From contig JABWDB010000014.1 of assembly GCA_019614645.1 (NCBI GenBank), positions 4,464,001-4,528,000 on the forward strand: a DNA stretch of 64,000 nucleotides. Direction: 5' to 3'. Shown here piece after piece: positions 34,175 to 47,340 of this stretch (position 1 is the stretch's first letter; every line of letters begins with the position of its first letter). The stretch comes from Stratiolaelaps scimitus (taxonomy: Eukaryota; Arthropoda; Arachnida; Mesostigmata; Laelapidae). A program made the position numbers and the translations under genes. The notes below the pieces were generated by a model. It worked only from the letters and a program-made list of their open reading frames with translations, searched no databases and had not been told where the DNA came from.

Positions 34175-37100
34175 CGTAGTGTACTGATCAAGGTAGATAG
34201 CGGAACATCGTGTTTCACTGGGTAGTCATGGCGAGTTGATATCGGCAGGGAGTGGTGGCCAGAGTGAATGGCCGGAACTACCTCTCAACGAGAGTAGCTG
34301 CTTCGAATGCTGCCCGCTACAACAAAGCTGATATGATTGGATCGCGAAGGAGACTCCCTGTATCCTGAGCCAGCTGAAACTCGAGTGAGATTGTCTATGA
34401 GGGGTTTTTGGTGTTGTTGATTTCTTGCTGCGATTAGTTATTCTCATGTGGTTTACCTTGAAGTGACAGATACCGTTAAAGTACAGTTTTACTGCAAAAC
34501 GAACTTCCGGATATTTAAGGCAGCTGCATTTATCCTTATCCCTAACGAGATCATGTGTATTGACGGACCTCTGCATAGAACTGTGGGGGCCTGGACATTG
34601 CCAAGAATTCAACTGTTTTGTAAAACGATTATGTGTGTTGCTCATGTACAGCACGTGCTAGATACGAACCATATGTATTATGGACTGACGACATGTAATA
34701 ATCATTTACGGTAACCGCTATAACAGAGCTTCGTTCAATAGCTATACCACGTCTAGAACAGTTCGATGCAATAGCTGTGCAGTAGTTGGGCAAATGAAGT
34801 GCAGCGTCTGAATAAATCTCGACGCGGTCGCCGGCTCTATCCATGTAATAAAGATAACGCGTATCACGCGTAACGAGAAATGCTGTACAGCGTGAACAGC
34901 CATGAAACACCACGCGGGCTGGGAGCGGACGGCGAAGATGGCACAGGCATATATAGACCGCTTCGGGGGCTTTGAAGAGCAGGTCAAGGACTTTGCGCCT
35001 TTTGTACGCCGTGCACCGATATGAGAGCAGCGAGCGTTAAGCGATACGGAGCATTGAGTGTTAAAACTACTTCACAACTACTGAAGTCATTCATTGAGCA
35101 GTGCGCTCGTGGTGTTCAGCTGATGTGAGCCGTTTTCGCGAGAAACTGTGTTGGGAAAATTGGATTGAGCCCTACAAGTATACAACGCGCACACTGTTTG
35201 TCTAAATAGGTAAATAGGTAACTAAATTTTAGTAACCGAGCGGCGGTAACTAGTACGCCGAGGAAACGCTAGTTGAAACGTCTAGGATTTACCGAGGATG
35301 AACCAAATTACTGCACTTTTTTACTTTACCGCGTACATAAATGTAACAACAAGATTCTCAGGGTGACACCGAAAGATCACGGTGTGTATGGATCATTTAA
35401 GCGTACGCATGTGTAATCGGCCAGCCAAGAACAGTATAGCAACTGACATCTGCTAATCTGCTAATTTCGCGAAATTAATTACCAATAAAAAGTAATATTT
35501 CAAAATGCAGCTTATCTCGAGCTAATGACAACATGATTTCAATTTTCCATAGATGTGTTTACTTTGAAATTAATGTCGCGCTTCACACCCATGCGTCGGA
35601 ATATGATTTTTATGTTGCGTCCGATGCCGAAAGATCAATTTGTCGCTCGCTCATTAGCATGACGTGTTCACTGAACGCCAATTCGCGGCTCGCCGCAGTT
35701 GTTCCATGTCGCCATTTCGATGTGCAATCGCATCGTGCAATTCAGCATTATTATCATAGAACGAGCGGACGTCACAAGAATAACGACACAATAATCAAAT
35801 AATTTGGATACAGCATTTCGAACATTATGTTCTGCATGGGTGGCTTTTTTCTTTTGTTGTTACGGATATGGGTACATTCGTTCAATAGCTCTCAATGGTG
35901 TTAACTCAGCTAGATTAACCGGCGGAAGGGGGCGTCTTCTGCACGTAAAGGGCTACGTTTTTTCTAATCGTCGACGATGTTGCAGTAAATGGTTAATACT
36001 CCAACAATCTCAAATGTATGTTGCATCTGGGATCGCTAAGGATCTATCTAATGAGGTACGGTTCGTTGCTTAGATCTATTTTAAACTCAATACGAATAGT
36101 GGCGTCTTAATTGAACTGCGATGACAGTGATGCTTAAGTTCTAAACAACTGTGACACCCTTTTATCCGCAGTAAACTAATGGCTAAAAGCATGCCACAAA
36201 TGTTTAGAACATCAGAATCGAATTCTTTGCACATATACATACACTCGAATCGATATGCAAAATCGATTAAAAAACGAAACAAAAAAACTATCTATTATCC
36301 ACTGAACGCTAGATGTGGTTTTGCGTGACTACGGATATGGTGCAGAAGTAGCGTAATCGTGACATTACATGCTGCTTCGACGAATCGGCTTTAATATACA
36401 CTGTGTGTCAATGACTAACACACTTCTGGCGTGGATAGTTCGAAACCCCAGCATATTCAACCGCTCGAAATGAGTAGATACTATGGGCAGATACCAAAGA
36501 GGCTATTGTCGTGTTGGCTTAATTTTTTTATGCGGGGTTTCGGGAACGCGTAATGCACATGCGTGACTGAACAGCCATCTTTCGCCACCTAGTGTGATAC
36601 TCATAAGCTCACTAAAACCCATTTTCCCCCACCCTCATCCTTAGTTTGTTTGGAACGACGTAAGCAATACTTCAAACCAACGGGTGTTGAAGCTCTAATC
36701 TCCCGTCATCCCACCCTCAAGGGGTGCGCCATCAGCCTCGGTGCTATTATCAATGGCTGTCTCTCCCTTTATCCCTGATCTTTGTGATCCGGGTACCGAA
36801 TTGTGGCTCTCTCCCCCGTGGTCAGCGTCGAAGCGCGCCCGTCGAACCTTTTCAAGCTCCTCCTTGACCCTCATGATGTCCCCAAACCAGCCGGTGAGCT
36901 CTTCCCACGCGTCGCGGGAACTCATCATATGACTCACCATTTGCCTAATCGTCTTGCCTCTGATCGATGAGGTGAGAGAGTCGTTTCAAACAAGCTCTAA
37001 TTATAGAACTCGTCACATTTTGCTCGATAAAAGCGGATGTGTGCTGCGAAAGTTCACCGAGTACATAGTAGTCTCTGAGTTTCGTCCATTGCTGATATGA

Positions 37101-38969
37101 TAACAAGTGCTTGAAACAGAGACCGTTCATATTAAACATATGATTGTGTGGCACATGCGCAATGTCAACGACATGATCGAGTGACCAGTATTTTTGACAA
37201 TATCACAGACATTCAGCCGAATCACTCTTACACGATACGTAGATAGAACCCCGCAGCATTCACGCCTATATATATCTACAACGTTCGAATTTCACGTTGT
37301 CCCCTTCACGCCTACTAACTCGACGGAAACGTACAAATGTACAATAATACAACACGATTGAGTTAACCGAATGTAATTCCAGAATTTCAACTTGGACAAA
37401 ATGGACATTTTCCATAGACAGTGCAGACACAGCATCCCACATTACAACGAAATCTGTTTCTTTCTCTCTCTCTCCCTCCTCTCTCTCTCTCTCTCCTTCA
37501 GCATCTTTCTGTCGCCACCAGAATTTCTCTATCTATTAAAATATGAATTGGGTCGCCACCATCGTTATTCTTATCATCGCCTTTCGAAATCACCATCACA
37601 TCGGCGATCAGAGCGCCGTCGACACATTCGGCCAAATGGGACATCGTCGCCTAGATATATACATATATACTAATCACTGCCGGCGGATTAATCAGATCGC
37701 TGCTGTTGCTGTCGCCGTTGTCGTTGTTGTCATTGATCGCAGGGCAACAAACAGCTGCCGGATGCATCCGGAAGCATCCGTCGGATGTACAGCCAACGTG
37801 ATACCACGACGACAATGACGACGACGACGATGGTGATACGACAGAAGCAGCAGCAGCAACAACTACTCTAGAGCCTCGGCTAAGCGACGCGATGGCTTGT
37901 TCGTGTTCATTTTGTTCAACGGTCGATCGGTTGCCTTTGGCGCCGGCGCGGCCCGCGCGCATGAAAGTTAACGTTGTTTATACGCTTTTACGCCCCGATC
38001 GCTTGGCCGCTCGTTGCCGCCGCCGCCGCCGCCGTGGCCGTGCTAACCCCGTCGCTGGTGGCAAACCGGATTGCAATGTCGGATCCGCTGGTCGCGTTTC
38101 AACCACAGTCGCAATGTTGTCCACTGCATGGATATGTAGATAATGGAGCTCAATGGTGGCTGCGCCGCGACCGAGCCGCATCCAGCGCATCCTTTGGCCA
38201 CATGCGACGTTGGCGATAGATAAATATATAGTTAAATTACTAAGCGGACTGAAATACGATATATATATATATATATATTACAAGGATACAATGATAGATC
38301 TGGGCCTTATATTGGGGACAGCACTATCGGTGTACATGACACCGGTAGCGGGCGTGGGCACGCACCCGCTTTTATGAAATAATGCTGTATAAGATAGGTA
38401 TATAGAGCCAGATAAATAAGGCTTTTTATATATGTGTGTGCAACGATGAAGACGAATTTATTTATTAAATGCGTTTGTATACAGTATATATATATATATA
38501 TATAATAGTTGAATCATGGGTTCGGTGAATCTTCTGTGAAAGAAGCTAGCGAATAAAAATGAAAGGGCCTGGCTAGCCTTGGCCTTGCAATTTCTAGGAC
38601 AACACACTGGTGTTGTACAGCCAAATTTGAGCTAAGAGTCGCACGGCCGGTGCGGTTGAGGGTTGCACGGGTTTGGTAGGTATTTCTGCTGGCTCTGTGA
38701 TCTGTCGTCAGATGCGAACAACGACACCTGTCGACAGTGAAACCGCCTGTTCTATGGCATAAATTGAATAAAACGCATATGAATTCACTCATTTATAAAT
38801 CTAACTGAGCGGAAAGTGGTAAACTGCTACTCATGTGTGGTCTAATGAGGTCATTTGTCATAAACAGAAATAGCCAAGATTTACATTTGGCATGTATCAT
38901 TACTGTACTCTAAAATTCATCAAATACCAATATAGACATTAACGAGAGTTTTAATAAACCTAAACAGCG
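34175..38969. other. no gene called; triplet-rich near 37.7-38.2 kb
   Basis: Mixed sequence. Overlapping frames at 34,226-34,714 on both strands cannot be separated. (CT)n lies at about 37,461-37,497, TTG/GTC and CAG triplets at about 37,700-37,860, GCC triplets near 38,016-38,035, and (TA)n at 38,259-38,279 and 38,485-38,504. Confidence 0.35.
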
Positions 38970-39184
38970 ATGGGTGTCGAGTCCGGTGACTGGGTGGTGC
39001 ATTTGTTCAATCGGAGGAGACGCGTTTGGTGCATATACGGATTCGATCCCCACCGTTGCATATTTGCATTTGAAAAGGGGCCCGTCTTATGAAGCCTTAT
39101 GCCGAAAGCAGTTCTACCGTGGACGATAAGTATTTAAGGATGTAACGAGTCAGCCTGAAAGAAAAAAAACAGTAATGGGTGTCG
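38970..39184 (+). mobile_element. SINE-A copy 2, full length with flanking direct repeats
   Basis: The element runs from about 38,976 (GTCGAGTCCGGTG) to an A-rich end (GAAAGAAAAAAAACAGTA) at 39,174. In order it contains box-B-like GGATTCGATCCCC (about 39,040), CATATTTGCATTTGAAAAGGGG, CCCGTCTTATGAAGCCTTATGCCGAAAGC and TTTAAGGATGTAACGAGTCAGCC. ATGGGTGTCG occurs on both sides (38,970-38,979 and 39,175-39,184). The first six bases are probably the true target-site duplication, since the rest matches the start shared with copy 1. This is the best-preserved copy of the family. Confidence 0.82.
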
Positions 39185-41764
39185 CTCTAGAAGGACTACT
39201 AAATGTATTATATAGTTGATATACGAATAATGTTATATTATGAAGGAGCTTAGTTTTTGCATATTTTTCTAAATATTGCTCGCAACCGCATATTATGCAC
39301 ATGTCTCTCATACCCGGCAAAACGGAACGTATGGCGTGGCTCATTCGAACCCTCCTTCCTTCAAGGGCAATGCATTATAAATTGTACGCTATTTCTTGAG
39401 TTACTGTAAAAGTTACCAGGGACGATTTGGTAAGTTACAAAGCTTGGAGGATCGTCTGGGCACGGGGTGCATATGTTTTGGATCGAAGCCTTCTAGACGG
39501 GGAGAGAATCATTGGATGCCTTTATTATCTTTTTTACCTGCGGGTTCTTGCCAGGCACAACCGGTTAAAATAAGTAACGGTGGCCGCTATAGGTCCTCGA
39601 TATATTGATTATAGAGAGAAAAGGCAAACCCATTATGTCTTACTTGTTTTTCTGATGATCTAGTCGAGTGCATGAAGTTAAGTCATGGTGATGCTGCAAA
39701 TCTCTGGTTCATGCATGAGTTTTCAACCTCACTTGTGCGAGAGTTGTAGTATTTCTACAAGACAAACCCTGCTGACCGAACCTGTCATGCAGATAACTCG
39801 ACGATTATAACGAGACGAAAAGCAATGTGCAAGGATACGAAAAAGCAGGTTTCAATACAGTTAGTGCTCACACTCGATGTAACATTTGGCAATAATGAGA
39901 TCCATTCTAATGATACTCGGATATACGTCCCCCTGAAGCGAGCTACTGCCTGACTCGCTTCAGGAGAATGGCGTCTACTTTTACCTACGACGCTGGCTAC
40001 TTCAGGGCGATTTCTGTCCTCGCAATCCACGTCGTTCTCTGGGGAGGGGCAGCCGAAAGATCGTCGTGGTCGTTGTTCGGAGGAGGCGTCCAAACCTCCG
40101 CAAGGCCTGTTTCGACCAGTGTACCAGTAAATCTTACCCCAAATGTCGTTTGTTGTTCTATCCATTTTGTGTCAGAGACGACCGGTGAAGGCGGCCCTCG
40201 AATATTCTCCACTTGGAGATTTCGCTGACTCCGAAATAAGTTGCTTGTGTTTACCAGCAGCAAATCCATGTAGACTGATTAGAACATCTGTTTGCTTATT
40301 CCTTCCTTGAACCATTTCCGTCGCGTGTAACAGATCTCCCGTCATACAGGCCAGGAGTGGATTGAGTCGTTGACGTGTGAACATCGTATAGCATTATTCC
40401 CCTACCCAATGAGATCGGCCCAAGTGTCGTTTGTCGATCACATTTACGACGCGACACGCTGACGCATCCGGAATTGACTGAGGTTGTACATTCATCTTGT
40501 TAACTAGTTTTAGGCATTTTCGTTACGTTAGCATGAAATATCATGAGTATTTTTCTTCAATATGAGAAGATGGTCGATTTAGGCACGGTTTGTGTCAACC
40601 AGAACGTTCTCCGCTCGTATCCATCAAGGCATCTGTTCACAAGTTGAACGGCCCTTAACTAAAGGGCCTAATTACGACTCCCTTGGCAGCTAGTTCCAAA
40701 AGTCGCAATTCCCCACACTGGGAGGTTCACAAGGTTCTACTCATACGCAGGAATACCCCCCCCCCCCTCCTCCACGAATGCAGCACAGCAGAGTTACGAA
40801 AGCCAAATCAAAGGCCGCAATCTCCGTCTCTGCTTTGCGTTGTATTCTCTCTCCCTTGCAACTCGACCTTCGAAATTTCCGAAACTGGCTCAAAACGTCA
40901 TCCGCAGGTCTCGGCGAATGGGGAGTGGTGTGGAGGGCGCGTTTGCTCGGCTTAACATAGCGGCTGCCACCCACTGACATCTCTGGACGGCTGGATGAAT
41001 CGCTGTGAACGGCCTAGCAACAGGACCGAAGCAGAACACATGCGTTGAATAAAGGCCGTTGCCTCCTGCGTGGCCGAACAGATTAGGCCAAAATGAGCTG
41101 TACGGTCGCCTCCAGCAGCTGGCATTTTCGGAGGCGCGTAGCAGCGAGATACTTGGCCGAACCGTCTCTGCCTATCAGATACACGCTAATAGCTAGCGCC
41201 GTATTCGGTAATAGTCGGCCTGGAGTGATTTACCTGTGCGGAGGCTGAAATTGACATAGCGTGAAATACTTGAAACTATTGATCGATGCGGATACATGAA
41301 CATGTCATTTTAAATCGAACTGATTCGCGTAATCGAAGATGAGAGAAGGAATAGAAGATAAACGAAATTCTATAATTAAATGATATTTTTTGTCTTGGTT
41401 AGAACGGCACTATCATCAGCTTCGATGCGCAAGCACACGCCGATGGGGTCTTGGATTCTATAATGCACGCAGAGTTCTCATTAATATTTACCTCTCTCGT
41501 TCCATAATAGAATTAGGAGGAATTGTCGAATTAGCAATCTGACGCCACCAGTCTAGGCTTGTTGTTTCACTAGTTGCTTCGTAGTTCGTAGACTTCCGAG
41601 TAAACGCTGAGCGAACAAGGGGACGCCACAAGGAGTGTATCGCTATTAACTGCCACAATAAATCACGTTATGTCTCGTTCATTCGAGGTGGGAATGTGCC
41701 TGTCTTGCTCGTAGACAAAATGCAGCCGAGGTAGTTCTATATTTATGAGCCTTGTTCATGGGAG
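39185..41764. other. no gene seen
   Basis: Mixed spacer with a C run at about 40,757-40,768. Open frames at 39,785-40,269 and 40,683-40,980 lie on both strands and have no clear splice sites. Confidence 0.4.
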
Positions 41765-41959
41765 TTAAAAATTGAACATTGACGTCCAAATTGTCCCCTG
41801 ACGTTCAAAATGTATTATATTGTCTCCTCGAAAAAGGAGTTTTGCGACGTACTTTTTGAATTCGGATTCGCAGCTGGAACATGTCGGCGTTGAAACGAGA
41901 ATCATTAAAACGAAGAACATTGGAAGAGCATTGGTTGATTCGGAATATTTCTTTGCCAT
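41765..41959 (-). CDS. small secreted or membrane-anchored peptide frame (64 codons), or a first exon
   Basis: The ATG at 41,959 sits in an excellent start context (GGGAAGATGG, A at -3 and G at +4). It opens with MAKKYSESTNALPMFFVLMI, then VSTPTCSSCESEF: a polar lead, a hydrophobic core and small residues, as in a signal peptide. Translation can run on to a TAA at 41,765, giving 64 residues. Alternatively the donor TTCAAAAA|GTACGT about 36 codons in would make this a signal-peptide first exon with its partner at lower coordinates, where I could not identify one. No AATAAA follows closely. Function unknown. Confidence 0.35.
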   Translation of the reverse strand: MAKKYSESTNALPMFFVLMILVSTPTCSSCESEFKKYVAKLLFRGDNIIHFERQGTIWTSMFNF

Positions 41960-44900
41960 CTTCCCATATTGACCCAGAGTACTAGCAGTATCATAGGTTG
42001 TTAACTCTCGTGAATCAGAACTTTATTAGAAATGGCAGAAAAAAATATAAAAAATATAGATATATATATACATTATATATAGATGTATAGCACTACACTA
42101 TCATTTTGCTACAAATCATAGTCATTTAGTCACTCCACTTATCATATTGTTACTGACACCGATTAACCTCTCTGAAGTAACAGTGCCTACGTATTCTAGT
42201 AATTAGCGACCATCAAATCTCGGCGCTGTTTTCTCTCTCATCATCGATTGCGCCAGTTCCGGCGATCCACGACGGCGTAAAATGCCGCTGCCTCACTAAA
42301 CCTAGATCCGACCCGAATCGGCCACCCGGTGGAGTGTGCTTTCTACGAATGGCGGAGCACACTCAGCTAAGAGTGCCTCACAAAGACACCAAGCACTTAG
42401 TACGGTCCCGCCACGGGCACAGGCTTCCGTTCGGCGTCACTTCTTAGTGAGCCGGATCCCCCCTGCTCAGACACCGTGTCAGACAGCACAAAGTCGCCCG
42501 GAGTTGGCAAACCTCCAGGTAATTCTCAAGGACGGATGGCCACGTCCCGACATCAGTCGTGCACCGGCGTACGTTGACGCTCTGTGCCTCTGATCTATCG
42601 GGCCTCCCCCCCCCCGACTTCGGTCAAGGAGATCTTTGGCAGGGGACCACCATCACAAAGATGTCCCTCTGCTCAGGGAAGTCCCCGACCAGGGCGCTAG
42701 CTCCGAAGCATCACTGTCGTGGCGGGATCGATATTTGGCCCGCGCTCTCTGCGTCCCTTCTCAATGCGTTGCGTTCATCGCACAGGACAGTGTAGCCACC
42801 GCGAGAATTGAACCGTCCGACAGCAGCAGGAGCATGGGGCAGACGCCAACAAAGACTACCCAATCCGACCGTAGTTACCTCCTTTTTCGATAAGGAGAAG
42901 CGTCTCAATCTTTGCTGAAAGACGCGGCGGCGGTTGTTGTCGCTGTCGTCTCGACAACGACAGCTATTCTAGTATTGAACAAGCTGCTGCCGGCAACGCT
43001 CGGCTCGGATTATTATAAACGGCGCTTTTGAGTTATGGCTGAGCGTATTCGAGAAATGCCGCTTATTGAAAGGCAAAATTAACTCAGTTATTATAATTGA
43101 ATAAGGGTGAATATGTTTGTTTGTTGATTTTGTGAAGCGAACGAAACAAACCCACCGTGTACTTGGTTGACGTCGTTGTCGAGTATTTTGAAAGTCAAAA
43201 TAATTTGTTTTTATAAAAGCTAAGATATTTGATAATATATGGTCACATACATATTATTGACAACAAAATAATAGTCACACCGGCGATGAAAATAGCTACA
43301 ATATTAACCAACCTGTGCCATTGCGGAGTGGCTATGTCGAATCGTGATACTGAGGTGTACACAGTCGTTGTGCTTACTCTATAATGGCCTAAAAAAGGTG
43401 GAGGTCTTGAATTGAATTAGATCTTACCAGCTGATCTAGGAAATGGCCTTGAGGGATACCTTACTTCGCTTTTTGATGTACGCAATTGCCAAACGCACGA
43501 ATCGGAAATCAATGACGCGCTCCGAGCACGAAACTTAGTCCACGTCTCTTATGGGGGTACTGGCGATCTGACAAATACAGAAGTTCGTAAGCGTTCATAA
43601 AGCAACCCCGTTTTCGGATCTATCTCTGTTGCTGAGCTGGGAGTGAGACGAACTAATAACGACTGTTGTGGATTACAACAATAAGAGACCTAATTGCTTA
43701 ACATCATCATTTCTGGCACACTCAAGTATGAAAACCTGTTTATAATAACAAGTATTTTAGTTATTGCTGACCGTGCCTAGTCCTGCTTATATACATTACC
43801 ACACGTACAGGGTATTAAAATATACAATCGAAGTTGTGAAAGAACTATCTAGTAAACATGTCGAAATATAGTGGCCGTATGCAGCAATCATGATGTTACC
43901 ACGATGTCGAACGAGTACAGCAAACCATATGTTCATTAGATAGACTAATTAACATTGTTTATCTAATTACAGTTCAGTAAATATATTCAAATGTTGATTT
44001 TTACTGTTTCAAAACGTCTCCGCAACAGTTCACCCAGCAAAATTGTCAATCACATAGCTAACGCGCTCACCCTGCACGTTTTAAAACAAACATCACAACT
44101 CAACCGATTTCTGGCTCAGTGACACCTTGAGCTAAACAGCAAAAACAAGAGGTCTACAGAACTTTTTTTCAGTCAAATGTTCGAAAGGTTGAAATCAGCC
44201 GTTCTTTGTAATAGTTCCGTACCGCTGACTTTCGGTACATGCGATATTCCTATTGCTATGTTTGGCATGGTCGTTCATTTGAATCAGATATCGCCATCGT
44301 CGACAATCGTTGTGAACTCATTCAGCGCGAGTCGAGCGCCATCGGCTCTGATTTCGAATGCGCTGCACAATGAACACGGCGGCGGCGGCGGCTGCTGCTG
44401 AAGGATGTCCTTCATCGCATCCCGCATCGACTCCCTGCTCAGCATTGACGCCGTCATAACTAAACAACAATAGGTGGTGAAGCTCAGACAACGCAGACAT
44501 GTATGGGAACTATGAAAGCGCTGCCATGGGAACGCATTTAGCCGTAAGGCACTTTTTGACGAGGTCTCGAACTGCCCGTCCGCATGAGTAAAGAATGGAT
44601 AGGCATGTCTTGTTAACTTGAGAAGGTCTCGTTGATAATACCTGAGGAGAAAGTTCAGCCCCGCGCGGATGTCCAATGATCCAAAGCCGAATCATTTCGC
44701 CAGTATGATGATGTAGTCATTAAATAAAATGCATAGTATTGCCAATGGCGGAATGCCTCTTTCTTGTTCACGTCCATTATGGGAACACCGTGCTGCGTGG
44801 ACCCGATGCGACAATGACGGGTAAATCCTTGCAGCTAGACTTCTTCTCTCTATTAGGGATAGGCACTTTGATTTATGCCAAAACCTGGACGACTATATTG

Positions 44901-45130
44901 CTCCGTGCTAATAATGAATCTCACTGTGCAGGAGTTTAAAAAACAACAAAACGATTTGCAATTCGACGTCTTCACGGCGGAACTGCCTGTAGACATTGCC
45001 TTGGAAAGCGACGAGGTGATAGATACATCGCATAGGCTTTGCTAGACAAATCTCTCTAATCATCGAGCCGTCACGAACTTCACAACGTGCCAACAATTAT
45101 TTGATGTACTTCTAATTACATTCAGCAGAG
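41960..45130. other. no gene called
   Basis: TA-rich near 42,060-42,090, then GC-richer sequence at 42,230-42,960 with stop-poor frames on several strands, then AT-rich sequence to about 44,160 and unassigned open frames near 44,177-44,676. No coherent gene model. Confidence 0.35.
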
Positions 45131-45136
45131 ATCCAA

Positions 45137-45262
45137 GCCACCGCGTTGACGGCTAAGAGTCTAGCTAATCTAACGCATTGGTTCACCAGGTCATGGGACT
45201 CGGACCTGTTTCTGGCTGTAACAAGCCCGAGCCGCAGGTTCGAGCCCCGCGGCCTGGTGACA
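45137..45262 (+). mobile_element. possible tRNA-derived element or tRNA pseudogene
   Basis: A box-A-like sequence (GTTGACGGCTAAGAG, then TAGCTAATCTAACGC) is followed about 80 bases later by a clear box B, GGTTCGAGCCCC. CACCAGG near 45,184 pairs with CCTGGTG near 45,253. The A-to-B spacing is long even for a leucine or serine tRNA, and no proper anticodon arm can be drawn, so it is not a functional tRNA. No body or duplication was identified. Confidence 0.3.
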
Positions 45263-45940
45263 TATCAAGAACCTATGCGTTGCAAAAAAAGCTGCACTTA
45301 CGCTAATGAACTATACTGTATTGTATTACATGATGAAGAAGCGATGGCCGCCTTCGACGATTTCTGCTGTAACTGACGAGACAAAGAGGAAATTAATCAC
45401 TCACGTGCATCTAGTAATTATAACAATTCTCTTCCCGCTCATTGAATGTGACCGTTCGACTAAGTGCCAATCGTGCTAACACGTGGAGCACTTAATCATA
45501 TGCGATCTGCGTGAAAAAAGCCTCTGTTGCCACAGAAACAGTGTGCCAACGACATCGATGATTGGACAATAAAGATCACTTGGCATTTGCTGCCGTGTCG
45601 CAATCAGGTGCACGGCGGCCCGAAGCACTATGCACTTAAGGGATTCTCTTCGCTCTACGTTAGGACAGTCATCGATACCGTCCGATTTCACAAGCGAAAG
45701 TTATTCCGATATCACGGTATGCACTGCCAGCAATGCGATGTACGATGATTATCTGATTCTGCTCAAGGTCTTCTATGCCGGGGCTCGTAACGGGTAGCCT
45801 GAGACGCAGCCGTAGCGAAAATAATCCATTGTTCATTTCTCCCTCAGGTATGTACAAGTACACCTTTCTTGGTCCACCTCATCAGTCAATAGTATGATTA
45901 TGATGCCGATGAGCATGTCATTGTGGCCATGTCTACAGAG

Positions 45941-45966
45941 TTATATATATATATATATATATATAA
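45941..45966. repeat. (TA)n tract inside a short palindrome
   Basis: GAGTTATATA...TATAACTC: a TA run whose flanks are also complementary, giving one perfect hairpin. Confidence 0.9.
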
Positions 45967-46559
45967 CTCAGACGATACTTTGTATCTCATGCAGACCCCC
46001 TGCACCGCTTCCCCAAACCTCTCCTTTGTCCTTAAGCTAGCGTCCTCATTGGGCAAAATATCGGCAATATTTTGCATGCGTTTACACTTTTCTGACAAGA
46101 CCGGCATCGCCGGTCGCAACGCGATCTGCCGTGTACGGGTAGAGCAGCTTGTATAGCTTTTGTTCTATTCTCCATCTATCTATATCTGGTAGTAATCATG
46201 TAACAATCACTCGCGACAACTAAGCCCACCGAGCTGGCTGGCCAGGTAGCCAGCCAGCGTTATCGCTGTGCCTTCATCCCGTACGCTAAGAAGACGGCTA
46301 AGAGAATCACGAGAACTGTGTGTCGCCGGCGCTTCTCTCTGCGGACGGGTGCATGTGTCTGCCTATGTGTGAGCTTTTATGGATCTTCTCTTCGTTGCTC
46401 TTCGGGACAGACTGGCCCCACCAGCACGCGAAGTTACACACAACAATGACTACGGCTAGTCGTCGAGCTGCTGGATAACTTGAAAAAACAAAACAACATG
46501 ATGACAACACCACCAAGAAGTCATCTATCTGTCTATCTATATATCCATAGTTATAGTGA

Positions 46560-47340
46560 TGATGATAATAATAATAAGAATAATAATAATGCCGATGACG
46601 TAAGCAAAGCAGGAGACGAACGCTCGAGCGGGATCAATGGTAACCCCAAGTTTAGGCCAGACGACGCCAGAGCTTAACAAGCGCCAGCATAAACTGCGCT
46701 ACGCCGCTAGTGCTGGTAGTTGCTGTTGTTGCCGCAACAGCTGCAGCAGCCGGAATCGGTCCGGCCCGCAGGCCCCGCAGACGATTAACTTCCACTTAAC
46801 TTTGCTTGGGCTCCCACCACCACTTCATATCCTCCCCTCTCCGCGCGCCCGGTCGGCCCTAGCAACCCCCCTGCCCCCCCCCCCCCCCTCAGCCGTTCTA
46901 GTTCATTCAGTTATTGCTTTTATCTCATGTCATCCTGCAGATGGCACCGGGCTTTAGACATGAGAGCTCGGACGCTCACGATAGTAGGCAGCAATGCCGA
47001 GGCCTTTGTGCCACGGAAAGACAGCTGAGGGTCAGCTATGGAAGAATTTATAAATTTAACAGCCGTAATAGCAGCAGCAGTTGTAGCAGTTGTTGTTTTA
47101 CGGACGGACGGACGAACAGCCTACCAGGCAACCAACCAACCATCTAGATCGTGCAGACGAGCAGTGGACAGCCGCTGCAACGCGGACGAGGAAACTTTGC
47201 CGAGACAGTTCGAGCAGGCTGACGCGTTTGACCTTGCCGAACAGAAGCTATAGTTCTTCACTTCAGACACGTGCCCTGACCGTGCGCGGGAGGGTGATCA
47301 GAGGTGAGAGCGGATCTGCAGCGCGGAACGATGCCATCTG
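46560..47340. promoter_or_regulatory. GC- and triplet-rich island
   Basis: Contains TTG and CAG triplets (about 46,718-46,750), a poly-C run (about 46,875-46,889), GCA/GTT triplets (about 47,060-47,095), a TATA-like TGTATAAAGC at about 47,350 just beyond it, and a strong donor TTG|GTAAGTTGG near 47,422. This could be a promoter and a first, perhaps noncoding, exon of a plus-strand gene running to the right. No start codon is supported. Confidence 0.25.
46970..47040 (+). mobile_element. possible 3' remnant of SINE-B
   Basis: GCCGAGGCCT, then ACAGCTGAGGGTCAGCT at about 47,020-47,036, matches the 3' end of the complete SINE-B (GCTGAGGCCT, then ACAGCTGAGGGTCAGCT) in the same order and similar spacing. 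No A-rich tail remains. Confidence 0.45.

Noticed and set aside
36695..37154. Two adjacent minus-strand frames (around RQMVSHMMSSRDAWEEL) that recall retrotransposon capsid-type proteins
   Set aside because: The resemblance is only a Trp/Leu pattern over about 30 residues. The two pieces are in different frames, with no protease, reverse transcriptase or long terminal repeat nearby.
45137..45262. A second functional tRNA gene
   Set aside because: Box B and a possible acceptor stem are present, but the A-to-B spacing is too long and no anticodon arm forms. It is kept only as a possible tRNA-derived element.
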